This document shows, piece by piece, positions 27,864 to 35,274 of a stretch of DNA of 64,000 bases. Made by a program: the position numbers and the translations under genes. Position 1 is the stretch's first letter. Every line of letters begins with the position of its first letter. The stretch covers positions 23,074 to 87,073 of the forward strand of contig NZ_JAGPOX010000018.1 in NCBI RefSeq assembly GCF_019038435.1. Direction: 5' to 3'. This stretch comes from Nocardia alni (GTDB taxonomy: Bacteria; Actinomycetota; Actinomycetes; Mycobacteriales; Mycobacteriaceae). The notes under the pieces were generated by a model. That model was not told the origin of the DNA. It ran no database searches and worked only from the letters and a program-made list of their open reading frames with translations.

Positions 27864-29134
27864 TGGCTCCCATCGGCGACGAGATCGGAGGCCCCAGCCA
27901 CGAGCCCGCGCACGGTAGCGAGGCGAACCCGGCCTTCTCGGCTCTGCTGGAGGACAGCGCCGAGGACCTGTACGAGAACGCGCCGTGCGGATACCTGTCG
28001 ACGCTGATGGACGGCACGATCGCCAAGATCAACGCGACCCTGCTGGGCTGGCTCGGCTACCGTCGCGAGGATGTGGTCGGCCGTCGGCGGTTCGCCGACC
28101 TGCTCACCGTCGGCGGGCGGATGTACCACGAAACCCACATCGCGCCCATGCTGGCCATGCACGGTCACGTGGGCGGGCTCGCCCTGGAACTGCTGCGCGC
28201 CGACCGGTCGCGCCTTCCGATCCTGGTGACCTCGATCGTGAAGACCGGCTCCGATGGCACCGCACAGCTCATTCGCACCACCGTCTTCGACGCCAGCGAC
28301 CGCCGTGCCTACGAACAGGAACTACTGCGCGCCCGCCGTGTCGCGGAGAGTGAACGTGAGCAGGTGCAAAAACTCGCCTCCACCTTGCAGCGCACCCTGC
28401 TGCCTCCCACACTGCCCACCGTTCCCGGGATGGAAATCGCCGCCTACTACCACCCCGCCTCCCGCGACGAGGTCGGCGGCGACTTCTACGACGTGTTCCC
28501 ACTCACCGGCGACACCTGGGGATTCTTCCTCGGCGACGTCTCCGGCAAGGGACCCGAAGCCGCCGCGGTGACCTCCCTGACCCGCTACACCCTGCGCGCG
28601 GCCGCGGTCTACGATCCAGATCCGGTCGAAGTACTGGGCAACCTGAACACCGTGCTCAACCACGAATACCACAGCAACGACTCACGATTCTGCACCGTCA
28701 TCTACGGCTCGCTGATCCCCGATGCCACCGGCGCCACGCTCACCCTGGCCAGTGGTGGTCACCCGTCAGCGGTGGTGATCAGGGCCGACGGGACAACACA
28801 ATTCGTGGCGACGCCCGGCGGAATGCTCGTCGGGCCGTTCCCCGAGGCCGTATTCACCAGCGCCGAAATACATTTGAATGCCGGAGACACCGTCCTGCTC
28901 TATACCGACGGTCTCACCGAAGCCCGCATCCGTGGTTCACAACGATTCGACGAGTTCCAGCTCTTCGACATTCTCGCCGCCGACGGGCCGACCGATGCCG
29001 CGAAACTGATTCTGACGCTGACCGAACTACTCACCGGATTCGGTGACGGAGTCGAAGACGACACCGCCCTGCTCGCCCTGAGCATCCCGGCAACGACGGC
29101 CGGCACGCCTAGAGCGGACCGGCCTCAGCGTTGA
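27863..29134 (+). CDS. rsbP: RsbP-like PAS-domain PP2C phosphatase
   Basis: A 423-residue regulator of sigma factor activity. A PAS domain spans about residues 35-150 (NAPCGYLSTLMDGTIAKINATLLGWLGYRREDVVGRR), a coiled linker follows (ELLRARRVAESEREQVQKLASTLQRTLLPP), then a SpoIIE/PP2C domain from about 185 with metal-binding GGDFYDVF, GDVSGKGPEAA, YTDGLTEAR and DDTALL. Such proteins dephosphorylate an anti-anti-sigma factor of the RsbV type. Coupled to the RsbQ-like gene by one shared base. No anti-sigma, RsbV or sigma factor gene lies in the window, so the target is elsewhere. The RsbQ product probably modifies or delivers a small ligand to this PAS domain. Confidence 0.88.
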   Translation: MAPIGDEIGGPSHEPAHGSEANPAFSALLEDSAEDLYENAPCGYLSTLMDGTIAKINATLLGWLGYRREDVVGRRRFADLLTVGGRMYHETHIAPMLAMHGHVGGLALELLRADRSRLPILVTSIVKTGSDGTAQLIRTTVFDASDRRAYEQELLRARRVAESEREQVQKLASTLQRTLLPPTLPTVPGMEIAAYYHPASRDEVGGDFYDVFPLTGDTWGFFLGDVSGKGPEAAAVTSLTRYTLRAAAVYDPDPVEVLGNLNTVLNHEYHSNDSRFCTVIYGSLIPDATGATLTLASGGHPSAVVIRADGTTQFVATPGGMLVGPFPEAVFTSAEIHLNAGDTVLLYTDGLTEARIRGSQRFDEFQLFDILAADGPTDAAKLILTLTELLTGFGDGVEDDTALLALSIPATTAGTPRADRPQR

Positions 29135-29349
29135 CGCACTACTGCGGTCCTGTTCTTCCAGCAACGCGGAGACTCGTTCGGTGTCGACCGGCGTAGCGGC
29201 GGTGCCGGGTGATCCGCGGGGGCATGGAAGTCCGAGTTGGTATCGGCCAGCAGGAGTTCGGCGTACATGCGGCCCTCGCGGATACCGAATGACTCGCCAG
29301 CCACCGGCCTGGGGGCCAAGCGCACAGTGCGGGTCGGGGCAGCGCTCAC
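29125..29349 (-). CDS. Possible 74-residue ORF after the double GNAT gene
   Basis: A GTG overlaps the TGA of the GNAT gene by 4 bp (GTGA) and opens a 74-residue frame ending 10 bp inside the convergent RsbP-like gene. The product (VRLAPRPVAGESFGIREGRMYAELLLADTNSDFH in its middle) has no domain I recognise. Coupled overlap supports expression; the basic, Pro-rich C-terminus does not. It fills the 211-bp gap that would otherwise be empty. Confidence 0.3.
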   Translation of the reverse strand: MSAAPTRTVRLAPRPVAGESFGIREGRMYAELLLADTNSDFHAPADHPAPPLRRSTPNESPRCWKNRTAVVRQR

Positions 29350-30401
29350 TTCACGTCGGTCACGGGGATCTCGTAGAACCGGGGACCCGAGCGGGTGAGC
29401 CGGTGGCCCAGCGTCTCGTTGACCGCGATCATGTGCTCGTTGTCGGCTCCGTTGCGAGTTCTGATCCGCTTCAGGCGCGGCTCGGTTTCCGCGAGCAACT
29501 GCATCATCGCGGTCTTGACCAGTATGCCGAGCCGATGTCCGCGGTGCGGCCTGGTCACCGCTGTGAGATGCTGGTATGCCCATTCCGGCTCGTCCGGGTC
29601 GATCGTGAGCTCGGTGATCGCGGCCATCTCCCCGGTCGCCTCCCGCACCGCCGCGACCGAGTAGCCACGCAGGTGGCCCGCGCGCAGCAGCATTCCCGTC
29701 CGCTGCCTGACGCGGTCCGCGTCCCACACCTCGGGCTGGACGCCCTCGGCGTGCGGTGCGTCGGCGTAGTACGCGTTGAGCGCCCCCGCGTACCCGGCCG
29801 CGTGCTCGTCGGGGACGGGCCCGGTCCAGGTCACCAGCGAGTACCCGGTGGCCTTCCGCTCCGCCTCGGCGCGCATCTCCGCGACCCGTTCGGGCGGGAT
29901 CTCGCGCAGTTCCTGGACGCGCCTGGCCCTCTCGAACGCCAGCGTAGCGCCGGTGCTCCGAGCGAACGCGTCCCCTGCGGAGTCCGCCGGCGTGACCCCG
30001 TCCAGGACCATCCGGCCGTGCGCCGCGGCCCGCTCCGCCGCGTGCCGCAGCAGGGCCCGGCCAGCTCCCTGACGCCGCAGAGCCGGATGGGTGAACAGGT
30101 AGACGAACGCGCGGTCCAGGTTTTCCAGGTCCGGCAGATCCAGCCGGTAATACGCCACCGCACCACCGAACTCATTGGGCAGATACCAAACCTCGCCGGG
30201 AGCGCCCTCCCAGTCGCCGGTCAGCAGGAGGCGATGGGTGCCAGGGGAGTCCGGCGGCTCGATCGGCTCGTCCACCAGGTGCGCCGCGCGAAACACCTCG
30301 TACAGGGCAGAGGCGGTGAGGGTATCGGCTGGCTCCCAAGGCAGAGGGCGCGGGGTGCTGGGCAGTCGGGGTGATCCGTCGGGAGGAAAAGGTCTTGACA
30401 T
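29346..30401 (-). CDS. Tandem GNAT-domain acetyltransferase
   Basis: A 351-residue protein with two GNAT folds. The first (about residues 30-160) has the acetyl-CoA loop RRQGAGRALLRHAAE; the second (about 190-350) has RPHRGHRLGILVKTAMMQLL followed by IRTRNGADNEHMIAVNETLGHR, the classic ribosomal/antibiotic acetyltransferase end. Tandem GNAT proteins of this size are common in Streptomyces and Nocardia and include mycothiol synthase-like and aminoglycoside-modifying relatives; the substrate here is unknown. Convergent with RsbP. A fragment of a similar C-terminus lies directly upstream at 30419-30550, evidence of duplication and decay. Confidence 0.85.
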   Translation of the reverse strand: MSRPFPPDGSPRLPSTPRPLPWEPADTLTASALYEVFRAAHLVDEPIEPPDSPGTHRLLLTGDWEGAPGEVWYLPNEFGGAVAYYRLDLPDLENLDRAFVYLFTHPALRRQGAGRALLRHAAERAAAHGRMVLDGVTPADSAGDAFARSTGATLAFERARRVQELREIPPERVAEMRAEAERKATGYSLVTWTGPVPDEHAAGYAGALNAYYADAPHAEGVQPEVWDADRVRQRTGMLLRAGHLRGYSVAAVREATGEMAAITELTIDPDEPEWAYQHLTAVTRPHRGHRLGILVKTAMMQLLAETEPRLKRIRTRNGADNEHMIAVNETLGHRLTRSGPRFYEIPVTDVK

Positions 30402-30418
30402 AGCCTACCCAGCCCGGG

Positions 30419-30550
30419 TCACCCGAGTGCCTCGTTGATCGCAATCATGTGCTGGTTGGATTCGGCGTTGCCGGTGTCGATCTGCGCCGTCCGCTGCTCG
30501 CCCTCCGCCAGCCACCGGAGCATAGCAGGCCGATTGGATATGGCCATGAC
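30419..30550 (-). pseudogene. C-terminal remnant of a GNAT acetyltransferase
   Basis: Reading leftward, the frame ends RPAMLRWLAEGEQR then TAQIDTGNAESNQHMIAINEALG and a stop. The N(A/G)xxNxxMIAxNExLG signature is the same as in the intact tandem GNAT just downstream (NGADNEHMIAVNETLG). Nothing of the N-terminal domains remains, and transposase debris follows upstream. It is a broken tail left by insertion or deletion. Confidence 0.75.
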
Positions 30551-30625
30551 AGCGCATCGTTTGGTCCTGAGGGACTGCTGCAGGATCAGGTGACAGTTTG
30601 ACCTGGCCCACCGATTGGGTTTCGG

Positions 30626-30754
30626 TCACGCGGCCTGACTGGCCGACGCGGTCATGATTGTCGCGTATTCGATCGGGGTCAAGCGGCCCAGGCTGGCCTG
30701 GCGTCGGCGGCGGTGGTAGGTCCGCTCGATCCAGGTGACGATGGCATAGAGGAC
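30626..30754 (-). mobile_element. Remnant of an IS3-family transposase (OrfB C-terminus)
   Basis: The leftward frame gives LYAIVTWIERTYHRRRRQASLGRLTPIEYATIM and ends with a stop at 30626. WIE..Y..RRR...LG.LTP.EY is the end of the IS3-type DDE integrase core. About 40 of the usual 280-300 residues remain, so the element is dead. It lies between the GNAT tail and the sugar operon and may mark where DNA was inserted. An 8-bp inverted repeat pair at 30786-30793/30820-30827 nearby could be part of old element ends, which is unproven. Confidence 0.75.
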
Positions 30755-30939
30755 AGGGCTTCCCTGATCGTTCATGTCCCTATGGTGTCAGTGACCCGAT
30801 TCCACGCATCACGCGGTAACACTGACAACTTTGTGGTGGCTCTGCAGCCGATAATCGCACCGGCACAGTGGGTTTGTGGCTCTGGTCTGTCCGAGCGTAG
30901 GTAGCTTCGCTGGTGCGATATGGAGTGGACTGGCGGGTC

Positions 30940-31614
30940 TTAGACGTCGGCGAGGTCGGGAAGCAGGTGACCGATATCTTCGCGAAGTTTGGCTGGTTCG
31001 GTGAAGTGAATGGCCGAGCCGCCCCATTGGCGGAATATTTCGCAGGTGTCGGCGCAGTCATCGATGAGGATCGCGTCGGTGGGTGCGAGGCCATAGCGTT
31101 CGAGGGTGGGGCCGAAGAACCGTTGTGGGTTCTCCTTTTTCAACGATCCCACCGTCGAGGAGACGATCAGTTCGTCGATGCGTAGTTCGCCGGTCAGCAC
31201 GCGTGGGGCGGCGTGGACGAAGCATTCCATGTTGTCGCTGGCGACGGCGAGGAACGCGCGGGGGCGCAGGGCGCGCACGATGTTGGCCATGGCGGGGTCG
31301 ATTTGCGCGTTGCGGCAGTCGCGCAGCAACTCTCGCAGGAGGTAGCCGTCGTTGTAGCGGGGTGGCAGGGTCAGGTTGAGTGTGTCGATGACTTGTTCGT
31401 CGGTGACCAGGCCCCGCATCCAGGCTCCGACGTATTCTTTGCGGCCCCGGAACAGGTCTTCGAGGGCACCGTTGAGGGGGCCTGCGAGTGGGTGTCGCTG
31501 GTTGCCGAGGATCGAGTCCCAGAACTGCGCCGTGGACAAGGTGTTGTACCAGTCGAAGAATATGAACACGTCGAAAATCGGCAGGACGCATTGTTCGTTG
31601 GCGCGGTGGGTCAT
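30940..31614 (-). CDS. HAD-family hydrolase
   Basis: A 224-residue HAD-like protein. Motif I is FDWYNTLS (nucleophile Asp; the second position is Tyr as in haloacid-dehalogenase-like members rather than the phosphatase DxD), motif II VASDN, motif III Lys in VGSLKKENPQRFF, and motif IV LIDDCADTCEIF. ATG overlaps the stop of the membrane glycosyltransferase by 4 bp, so it is the last gene of the six-gene operon. It could be a sugar-phosphate or nucleotide phosphatase. The Tyr in motif I leaves phosphatase activity uncertain. Confidence 0.82.
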   Translation of the reverse strand: MTHRANEQCVLPIFDVFIFFDWYNTLSTAQFWDSILGNQRHPLAGPLNGALEDLFRGRKEYVGAWMRGLVTDEQVIDTLNLTLPPRYNDGYLLRELLRDCRNAQIDPAMANIVRALRPRAFLAVASDNMECFVHAAPRVLTGELRIDELIVSSTVGSLKKENPQRFFGPTLERYGLAPTDAILIDDCADTCEIFRQWGGSAIHFTEPAKLREDIGHLLPDLADV

Positions 31615-32933
31615 TCGGTCTCCCGGGTCCGGTGTTGGATCGGTGCGCGACCGGTGAGCAGGTCGCGGACCAGGGATACGAGTCCTCGGATCCCACCGGC
31701 CCAGCAGCTGAGCGCCGCGAGCGGATACAGGGCCGCTGCGGTGGCGATCTGTCGGCGGCGAGGCCGGTAGTCGCTGGGGAACTCCAGGGCGGGCAGGCCG
31801 GTGAGCATCCTGATCAGTGGCCCGTAGAGCGCGATCGCCCACCCGGCGGCTGCGACGGCGCGTTGACGGGGTCCGAGGACAGCCAGTGCCAGGGCTTGGG
31901 CGGGTATCCCGAATGCCCATTTGATGCCGCCGTAGGTGCCCTGGGCGGCGATGATCCGGCCTCGGCGGGTGCGGGCGTACTCGATGCTGCACAGTGGTCC
32001 CCGGATCCAGGTGCAGCGCTGGCGCTGCAACTCACGCACCGAGCGGGGCGCGTCTGCGCATTCGAGGGTGGCGAACGGATGGATCCGCAGCCCGCACGCC
32101 CGCACCGCGACGCCCAGGGCGGCGTCTTCCAGGCCGTAGCGCGGGTGCGGTAGACCGCCGAGTTGCTGGTAGGCGGTGGTGGCGATCAGCAGTCCGTGGC
32201 CGACGGCGTGCTGATACCAGATCGACCGCAGCCAGTCTGGGAGCCATCGGACGTGGCCGCTGCCAGCGAGGTAGCGGAATACTTCGTGTTCGAAGGTCCA
32301 GCGCGATTGGTAGAACGCCTCGGCGGTCGCGGCCGGGGACAGCTCGGACAGGTTGCCGAAGAACACACTGGACTGCTGGGCGACCTCGACACTGGTGCCG
32401 GCGAGTTCGATGATCTCCGCGCAGCCGTGCGGCGAGAGCCTCGAGTCGATGTTCGCGACGTACAGATATTCCGGCGCCGGGTCACGGGTGGTGAGCTGGT
32501 CGAGGGCCCAGCCGAGTTGTTCCCCGTAGGTGCGGTTCACGCGCGGGTAGTGCAGGATCTGCGCGCGCTGGTCAGCGGCGGCGCGGCGGAAGCTGGCGGT
32601 CGCGGTGACGGTGTCCCAGCTGTGTGGGCCGGTTGGTCTTTCGTGGCGTTCGCGTTCGGTGGTGACCATACACAGTCGCAGGTCGGGCTGGTCACCGAGC
32701 AGTTTGCACCAGTGGTCCACGCAGTCGCTCGCGCGGTCCGCCTCGTGAAGCATCGGCACGACGACCACGATATCGCGGGCCGCCGCGACCCGCCCGAGGT
32801 TGGTGTGCGTGGTCCGCGTGGCGGCCAGAGCGCTTAGCCCGGTGAGGCTGGCGTGCACGCACCAGGTGCTCCAGAGGCCGTTGGCCACCATGAGCGCGGC
32901 CACTATCCAGCTTGCGTGGTCAGAACGTTTCAC
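31611..32933 (-). CDS. Membrane-anchored family 2 glycosyltransferase
   Basis: A 440-residue GT2-like protein. An N-terminal hydrophobic segment (WIVAALMVANGLWSTWCVHASL) is followed by the GT-A domain: DIVVVVPMLHEADRA, YLYVANIDSRLSP (DxD-like NIDSR), LGGLPHPRYGLEDAALGVAVRACG and the QRQRCTWIRG motif equivalent to QxxRW of processive synthases. The C-terminal third holds two or three hydrophobic helices. The start is taken as GTG at 32933, overlapping the kinase gene by 14 bp, since an ATG is lacking near the conserved part. QxxRW-like enzymes build polysaccharides or glycolipids at the membrane. Donor unknown; the dehydrogenase upstream suggests a uronic acid or aminosugar. Confidence 0.83.
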   Translation of the reverse strand: MKRSDHASWIVAALMVANGLWSTWCVHASLTGLSALAATRTTHTNLGRVAAARDIVVVVPMLHEADRASDCVDHWCKLLGDQPDLRLCMVTTERERHERPTGPHSWDTVTATASFRRAAADQRAQILHYPRVNRTYGEQLGWALDQLTTRDPAPEYLYVANIDSRLSPHGCAEIIELAGTSVEVAQQSSVFFGNLSELSPAATAEAFYQSRWTFEHEVFRYLAGSGHVRWLPDWLRSIWYQHAVGHGLLIATTAYQQLGGLPHPRYGLEDAALGVAVRACGLRIHPFATLECADAPRSVRELQRQRCTWIRGPLCSIEYARTRRGRIIAAQGTYGGIKWAFGIPAQALALAVLGPRQRAVAAAGWAIALYGPLIRMLTGLPALEFPSDYRPRRRQIATAAALYPLAALSCWAGGIRGLVSLVRDLLTGRAPIQHRTRETE

Positions 32934-33531
32934 GGACGCTCTCACACGCCCGGGTGACGACATCGGCGAGGGGCTGGTCGCTGTCGATGGTGATGACCCG
33001 GCTGCCGCTGGCCGCCAAGACCTGCTGGTAGGCATCGATGAGGATGGACAGGAAATCCTGGGTGCGCAGGCGGGTGTCGATCGTGCGGGCCAGGCGGTGA
33101 TGCCGGTCGACCGCGGTCGGCGCTGAGACCGAGAAGTACACGATCAGTGGTGGGATCGGGCGCTCGCACACCGGCATTGGTGCGGTGGTGGCGGTGTCCG
33201 GGTCGCCGGGCAGTCCGAATGCGGTGTGCAGGGCGAGCCGGTAGGCGGCGATCGAGAGGTAGCAGCGATCGAAAATAGCTGTCGGGCTGTCGGATTCATC
33301 GGTGAGTTTCCATCGCCGGTCATCGAGGTCGCGGTAGACCGCGACGCGGTGGTGCTGGTCGTCGGCTGAGTCGGAGAGCTGCGCGACCCGCAGGCGCTCG
33401 GCGGGGGTGAGCATCTCGTGGTAGTCGGGCACGACCATGACGCCCGAATGCTGGTGTGCGACGGCGGTTGCGGCGGTGGACTTCCCGGCGAACGGTAGTC
33501 CTTCGAACGCGATCACTCGCTGTCCGGCCAT
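32920..33531 (-). CDS. P-loop kinase, thymidylate-kinase-like
   Basis: A 203-residue kinase. The Walker A loop GLPFAGKST lies at residues 11-19 and IFDRCYLSIAAYRLAL resembles the DR(Y/H) motif of thymidylate and deoxynucleoside kinases; a lid-like RHHRLARTIDTRLRTQDF follows. It overlaps its neighbours on both sides (19 bp with the deacetylase, 14 bp with the glycosyltransferase). Presence of a nucleotide-type kinase inside a glycan operon is unusual: it may phosphorylate a sugar, a lipid carrier or a nucleoside. I cannot tell which. Confidence 0.8.
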   Translation of the reverse strand: MAGQRVIAFEGLPFAGKSTAATAVAHQHSGVMVVPDYHEMLTPAERLRVAQLSDSADDQHHRVAVYRDLDDRRWKLTDESDSPTAIFDRCYLSIAAYRLALHTAFGLPGDPDTATTAPMPVCERPIPPLIVYFSVSAPTAVDRHHRLARTIDTRLRTQDFLSILIDAYQQVLAASGSRVITIDSDQPLADVVTRACESVRETF

Positions 33532-34271
33532 GGGGTCCTCACTTCATCGGTGATGCGCTGGGCAAGGGTGACGGTGGTGTCCTCGGCGCCGACGGGAAAC
33601 CGGGGCCGCAGCAGTTGGCCGGTGTCGATGCCGGGATCGGTGGTGGCCAGGTGGGTGTAGAGGCCGAAACGTTGGTTCAATGCCAGGGTGGTGGCGTTGT
33701 AGCAGCCGTGCGGGAGCACGAACTCCCTGCACGCGCCGGTGAGGGTTTCGAGGTGTTTGGCCTCGACCAGCTGGAACAAGACCTCGTTGTCGGACAGCGG
33801 TTCGTGCGCGCCGCCGCCGAGGCGGTCGCGATAGTGGCCCCCGAGCGGGGTGGCCAGCAAGATGCCGGTGCGGTCGTAAGCGGCCAGCCGGATATGGGAC
33901 CAGCCGTGCGCGGCGATCCGGACTCCGCGCGCAGCAGCGGCGCGCAGGTCGGTGGTGGTGCCGCGCCCGGTGCGCCCGATCGTGGTGACCGGCACCGCGA
34001 TCACGACCTCGGCGAACTCGGTGACATCGACCCTCGGCAGCACCAGATCGAACACCGAGCGCCGATTGTCGTCGAAATACAGCCGCGTGCGCCGAGTGAT
34101 GCCCTGATCGCGGCACCAGCCGATGATCCGGTGCAGCACCTCGGTGGTGGTGTCGTAGCGGGACCACAGCTGATCGGCGGAAGCGGCGATGTCGTGGAAG
34201 ACGATGTTCACGGTGCCGGCCAGGTGCGAGAGCAGCTCCGACAGGCCGGGGGTGCGGTCAGTCGAGGTCAT
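33513..34271 (-). CDS. Polysaccharide deacetylase-like (NodB fold) protein
   Basis: A 252-residue protein. TVNIVFHDIA opens the barrel and LYFDDNRRSVFDLVLP matches the catalytic DD loop of NodB-type deacetylases; RGVRIAAHGWSHIRL carries the HxxxH-like metal pair and CREFVLPHGCYNATTLAL the later conserved strand. ATG at 34271 overlaps the upstream glycosyltransferase by 14 bp, with GGAG nine bases ahead. The first 45 residues of the longer frame are low-complexity and excluded. Likely removes an acetyl group from an N-acetyl sugar of the glycan or glycolipid made by this operon. Cytoplasmic by sequence: no signal peptide. Confidence 0.8.
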   Translation of the reverse strand: MTSTDRTPGLSELLSHLAGTVNIVFHDIAASADQLWSRYDTTTEVLHRIIGWCRDQGITRRTRLYFDDNRRSVFDLVLPRVDVTEFAEVVIAVPVTTIGRTGRGTTTDLRAAAARGVRIAAHGWSHIRLAAYDRTGILLATPLGGHYRDRLGGGAHEPLSDNEVLFQLVEAKHLETLTGACREFVLPHGCYNATTLALNQRFGLYTHLATTDPGIDTGQLLRPRFPVGAEDTTVTLAQRITDEVRTPWPDSE

Positions 34272-35259
34272 GAGCCAGGAACTCCGTGTAGAACCGGCGG
34301 TGCGCCGCCGCCAGGGCCGTATCGCGTATCCGTTGGTTGTGGTGGGCCGGGTTGTGTTCGACGTGGACAGCGGGCACCGAGACTTGCGGGATGACCCGGA
34401 CACCACAGGCGATCAGCCGGGCGATCAGGCTGGTCTCGGTCCACCCGTAGCCGGTGAACGACTCGTCGAACCCACCAGCGTCGAGCGCGGCTTCGACCGG
34501 TACGGCGAAACAGCCGCCGAGCACCATGTTCGGCAGCAGCCACGGGCCCACAGTGCCGTGCCAGCGGCGGAAGAAATCGGTACCGGTGACCAGATCGAAG
34601 CGCCGTCCGACATACAGCCAGTCGCCCGGGTCGGCGACCCACGAGGGCTGGAACCGGCACGACCACCGCCAGTCCGCGCACACCGTCGCGGACGCCAGCG
34701 CCCGCTCCGGATCGAAGTCGTGGGGTCCGGCTCGGTAGGTCGAGAACAAGGTCGCCACGATCGGTGGCTGCACCGCCGCGTCGTGGTCTGGTGGCCGCCA
34801 CAGCCCGCAGGTGCGGATCACCTGTTCGGGGTGGACCAGCACGTCGGAGTCGACGAACAGCGCCACGTCGAAGTCCCTGCTGGCCTGCAGCCCGAGATTG
34901 CGGGCTGCGACCCGGCCCCGGTTCTCGGGCAGCCGGATCACCGTGACCGGGCCTATGGTTGAGTCGTCGGGAAACGGATGTGTCGCTGAGCCGTCATCGA
35001 TCACGACGATCTGCGTATTCGGCGGATCAGCGGGAAAGGCGCACTGGTAGGCGTGGAGCGCGGCTGCGAGGCGGGCCGCACATTCGGTCGCCAGCGTCCC
35101 GGTCTCGTAGTAGGGCACGATGCACGACACCCGCAGTCGCGGCACCGGCCACCCCGGTGTACGTGGGTCGAACCCGAAGTCGTTGTCGTGCCGCAGAATC
35201 GCCGACCGTAGAGCGCGGCGGGGACCGGCCCCAGAGGCGTGGTATCCGAGGAATGTCAT
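34258..35259 (-). CDS. Family 2 glycosyltransferase (soluble)
   Basis: A 333-residue GT-A enzyme. RVSCIVPYYETGTLATECAARL starts the fold, QIVVIDDGS is the nucleotide-binding loop, NRGRVAARNLGLQASRDFDVALFVDSDVLV carries the DxD (DSD) metal motif, and LGGCFAVPVEAALDAGGFDESFTGYGWTETSLIARL the acceptor/catalytic ED-like region. AGGAGG lies four bases before the ATG. No membrane helices. Second gene of the operon, 15 bp after the dehydrogenase, so it likely uses the sugar nucleotide that enzyme supplies. The acceptor is unknown. Confidence 0.9.
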   Translation of the reverse strand: MTFLGYHASGAGPRRALRSAILRHDNDFGFDPRTPGWPVPRLRVSCIVPYYETGTLATECAARLAAALHAYQCAFPADPPNTQIVVIDDGSATHPFPDDSTIGPVTVIRLPENRGRVAARNLGLQASRDFDVALFVDSDVLVHPEQVIRTCGLWRPPDHDAAVQPPIVATLFSTYRAGPHDFDPERALASATVCADWRWSCRFQPSWVADPGDWLYVGRRFDLVTGTDFFRRWHGTVGPWLLPNMVLGGCFAVPVEAALDAGGFDESFTGYGWTETSLIARLIACGVRVIPQVSVPAVHVEHNPAHHNQRIRDTALAAAHRRFYTEFLAHDLD

Positions 35260-35274
35260 GAATCCTCCTGTTGC

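Noticed and set aside
30786..30827. 8-bp inverted repeat TGTCAGTG/CACTGACA with a 26-base spacer
   Set aside because: Could be old insertion-sequence ends, but too short and without target duplications to call.
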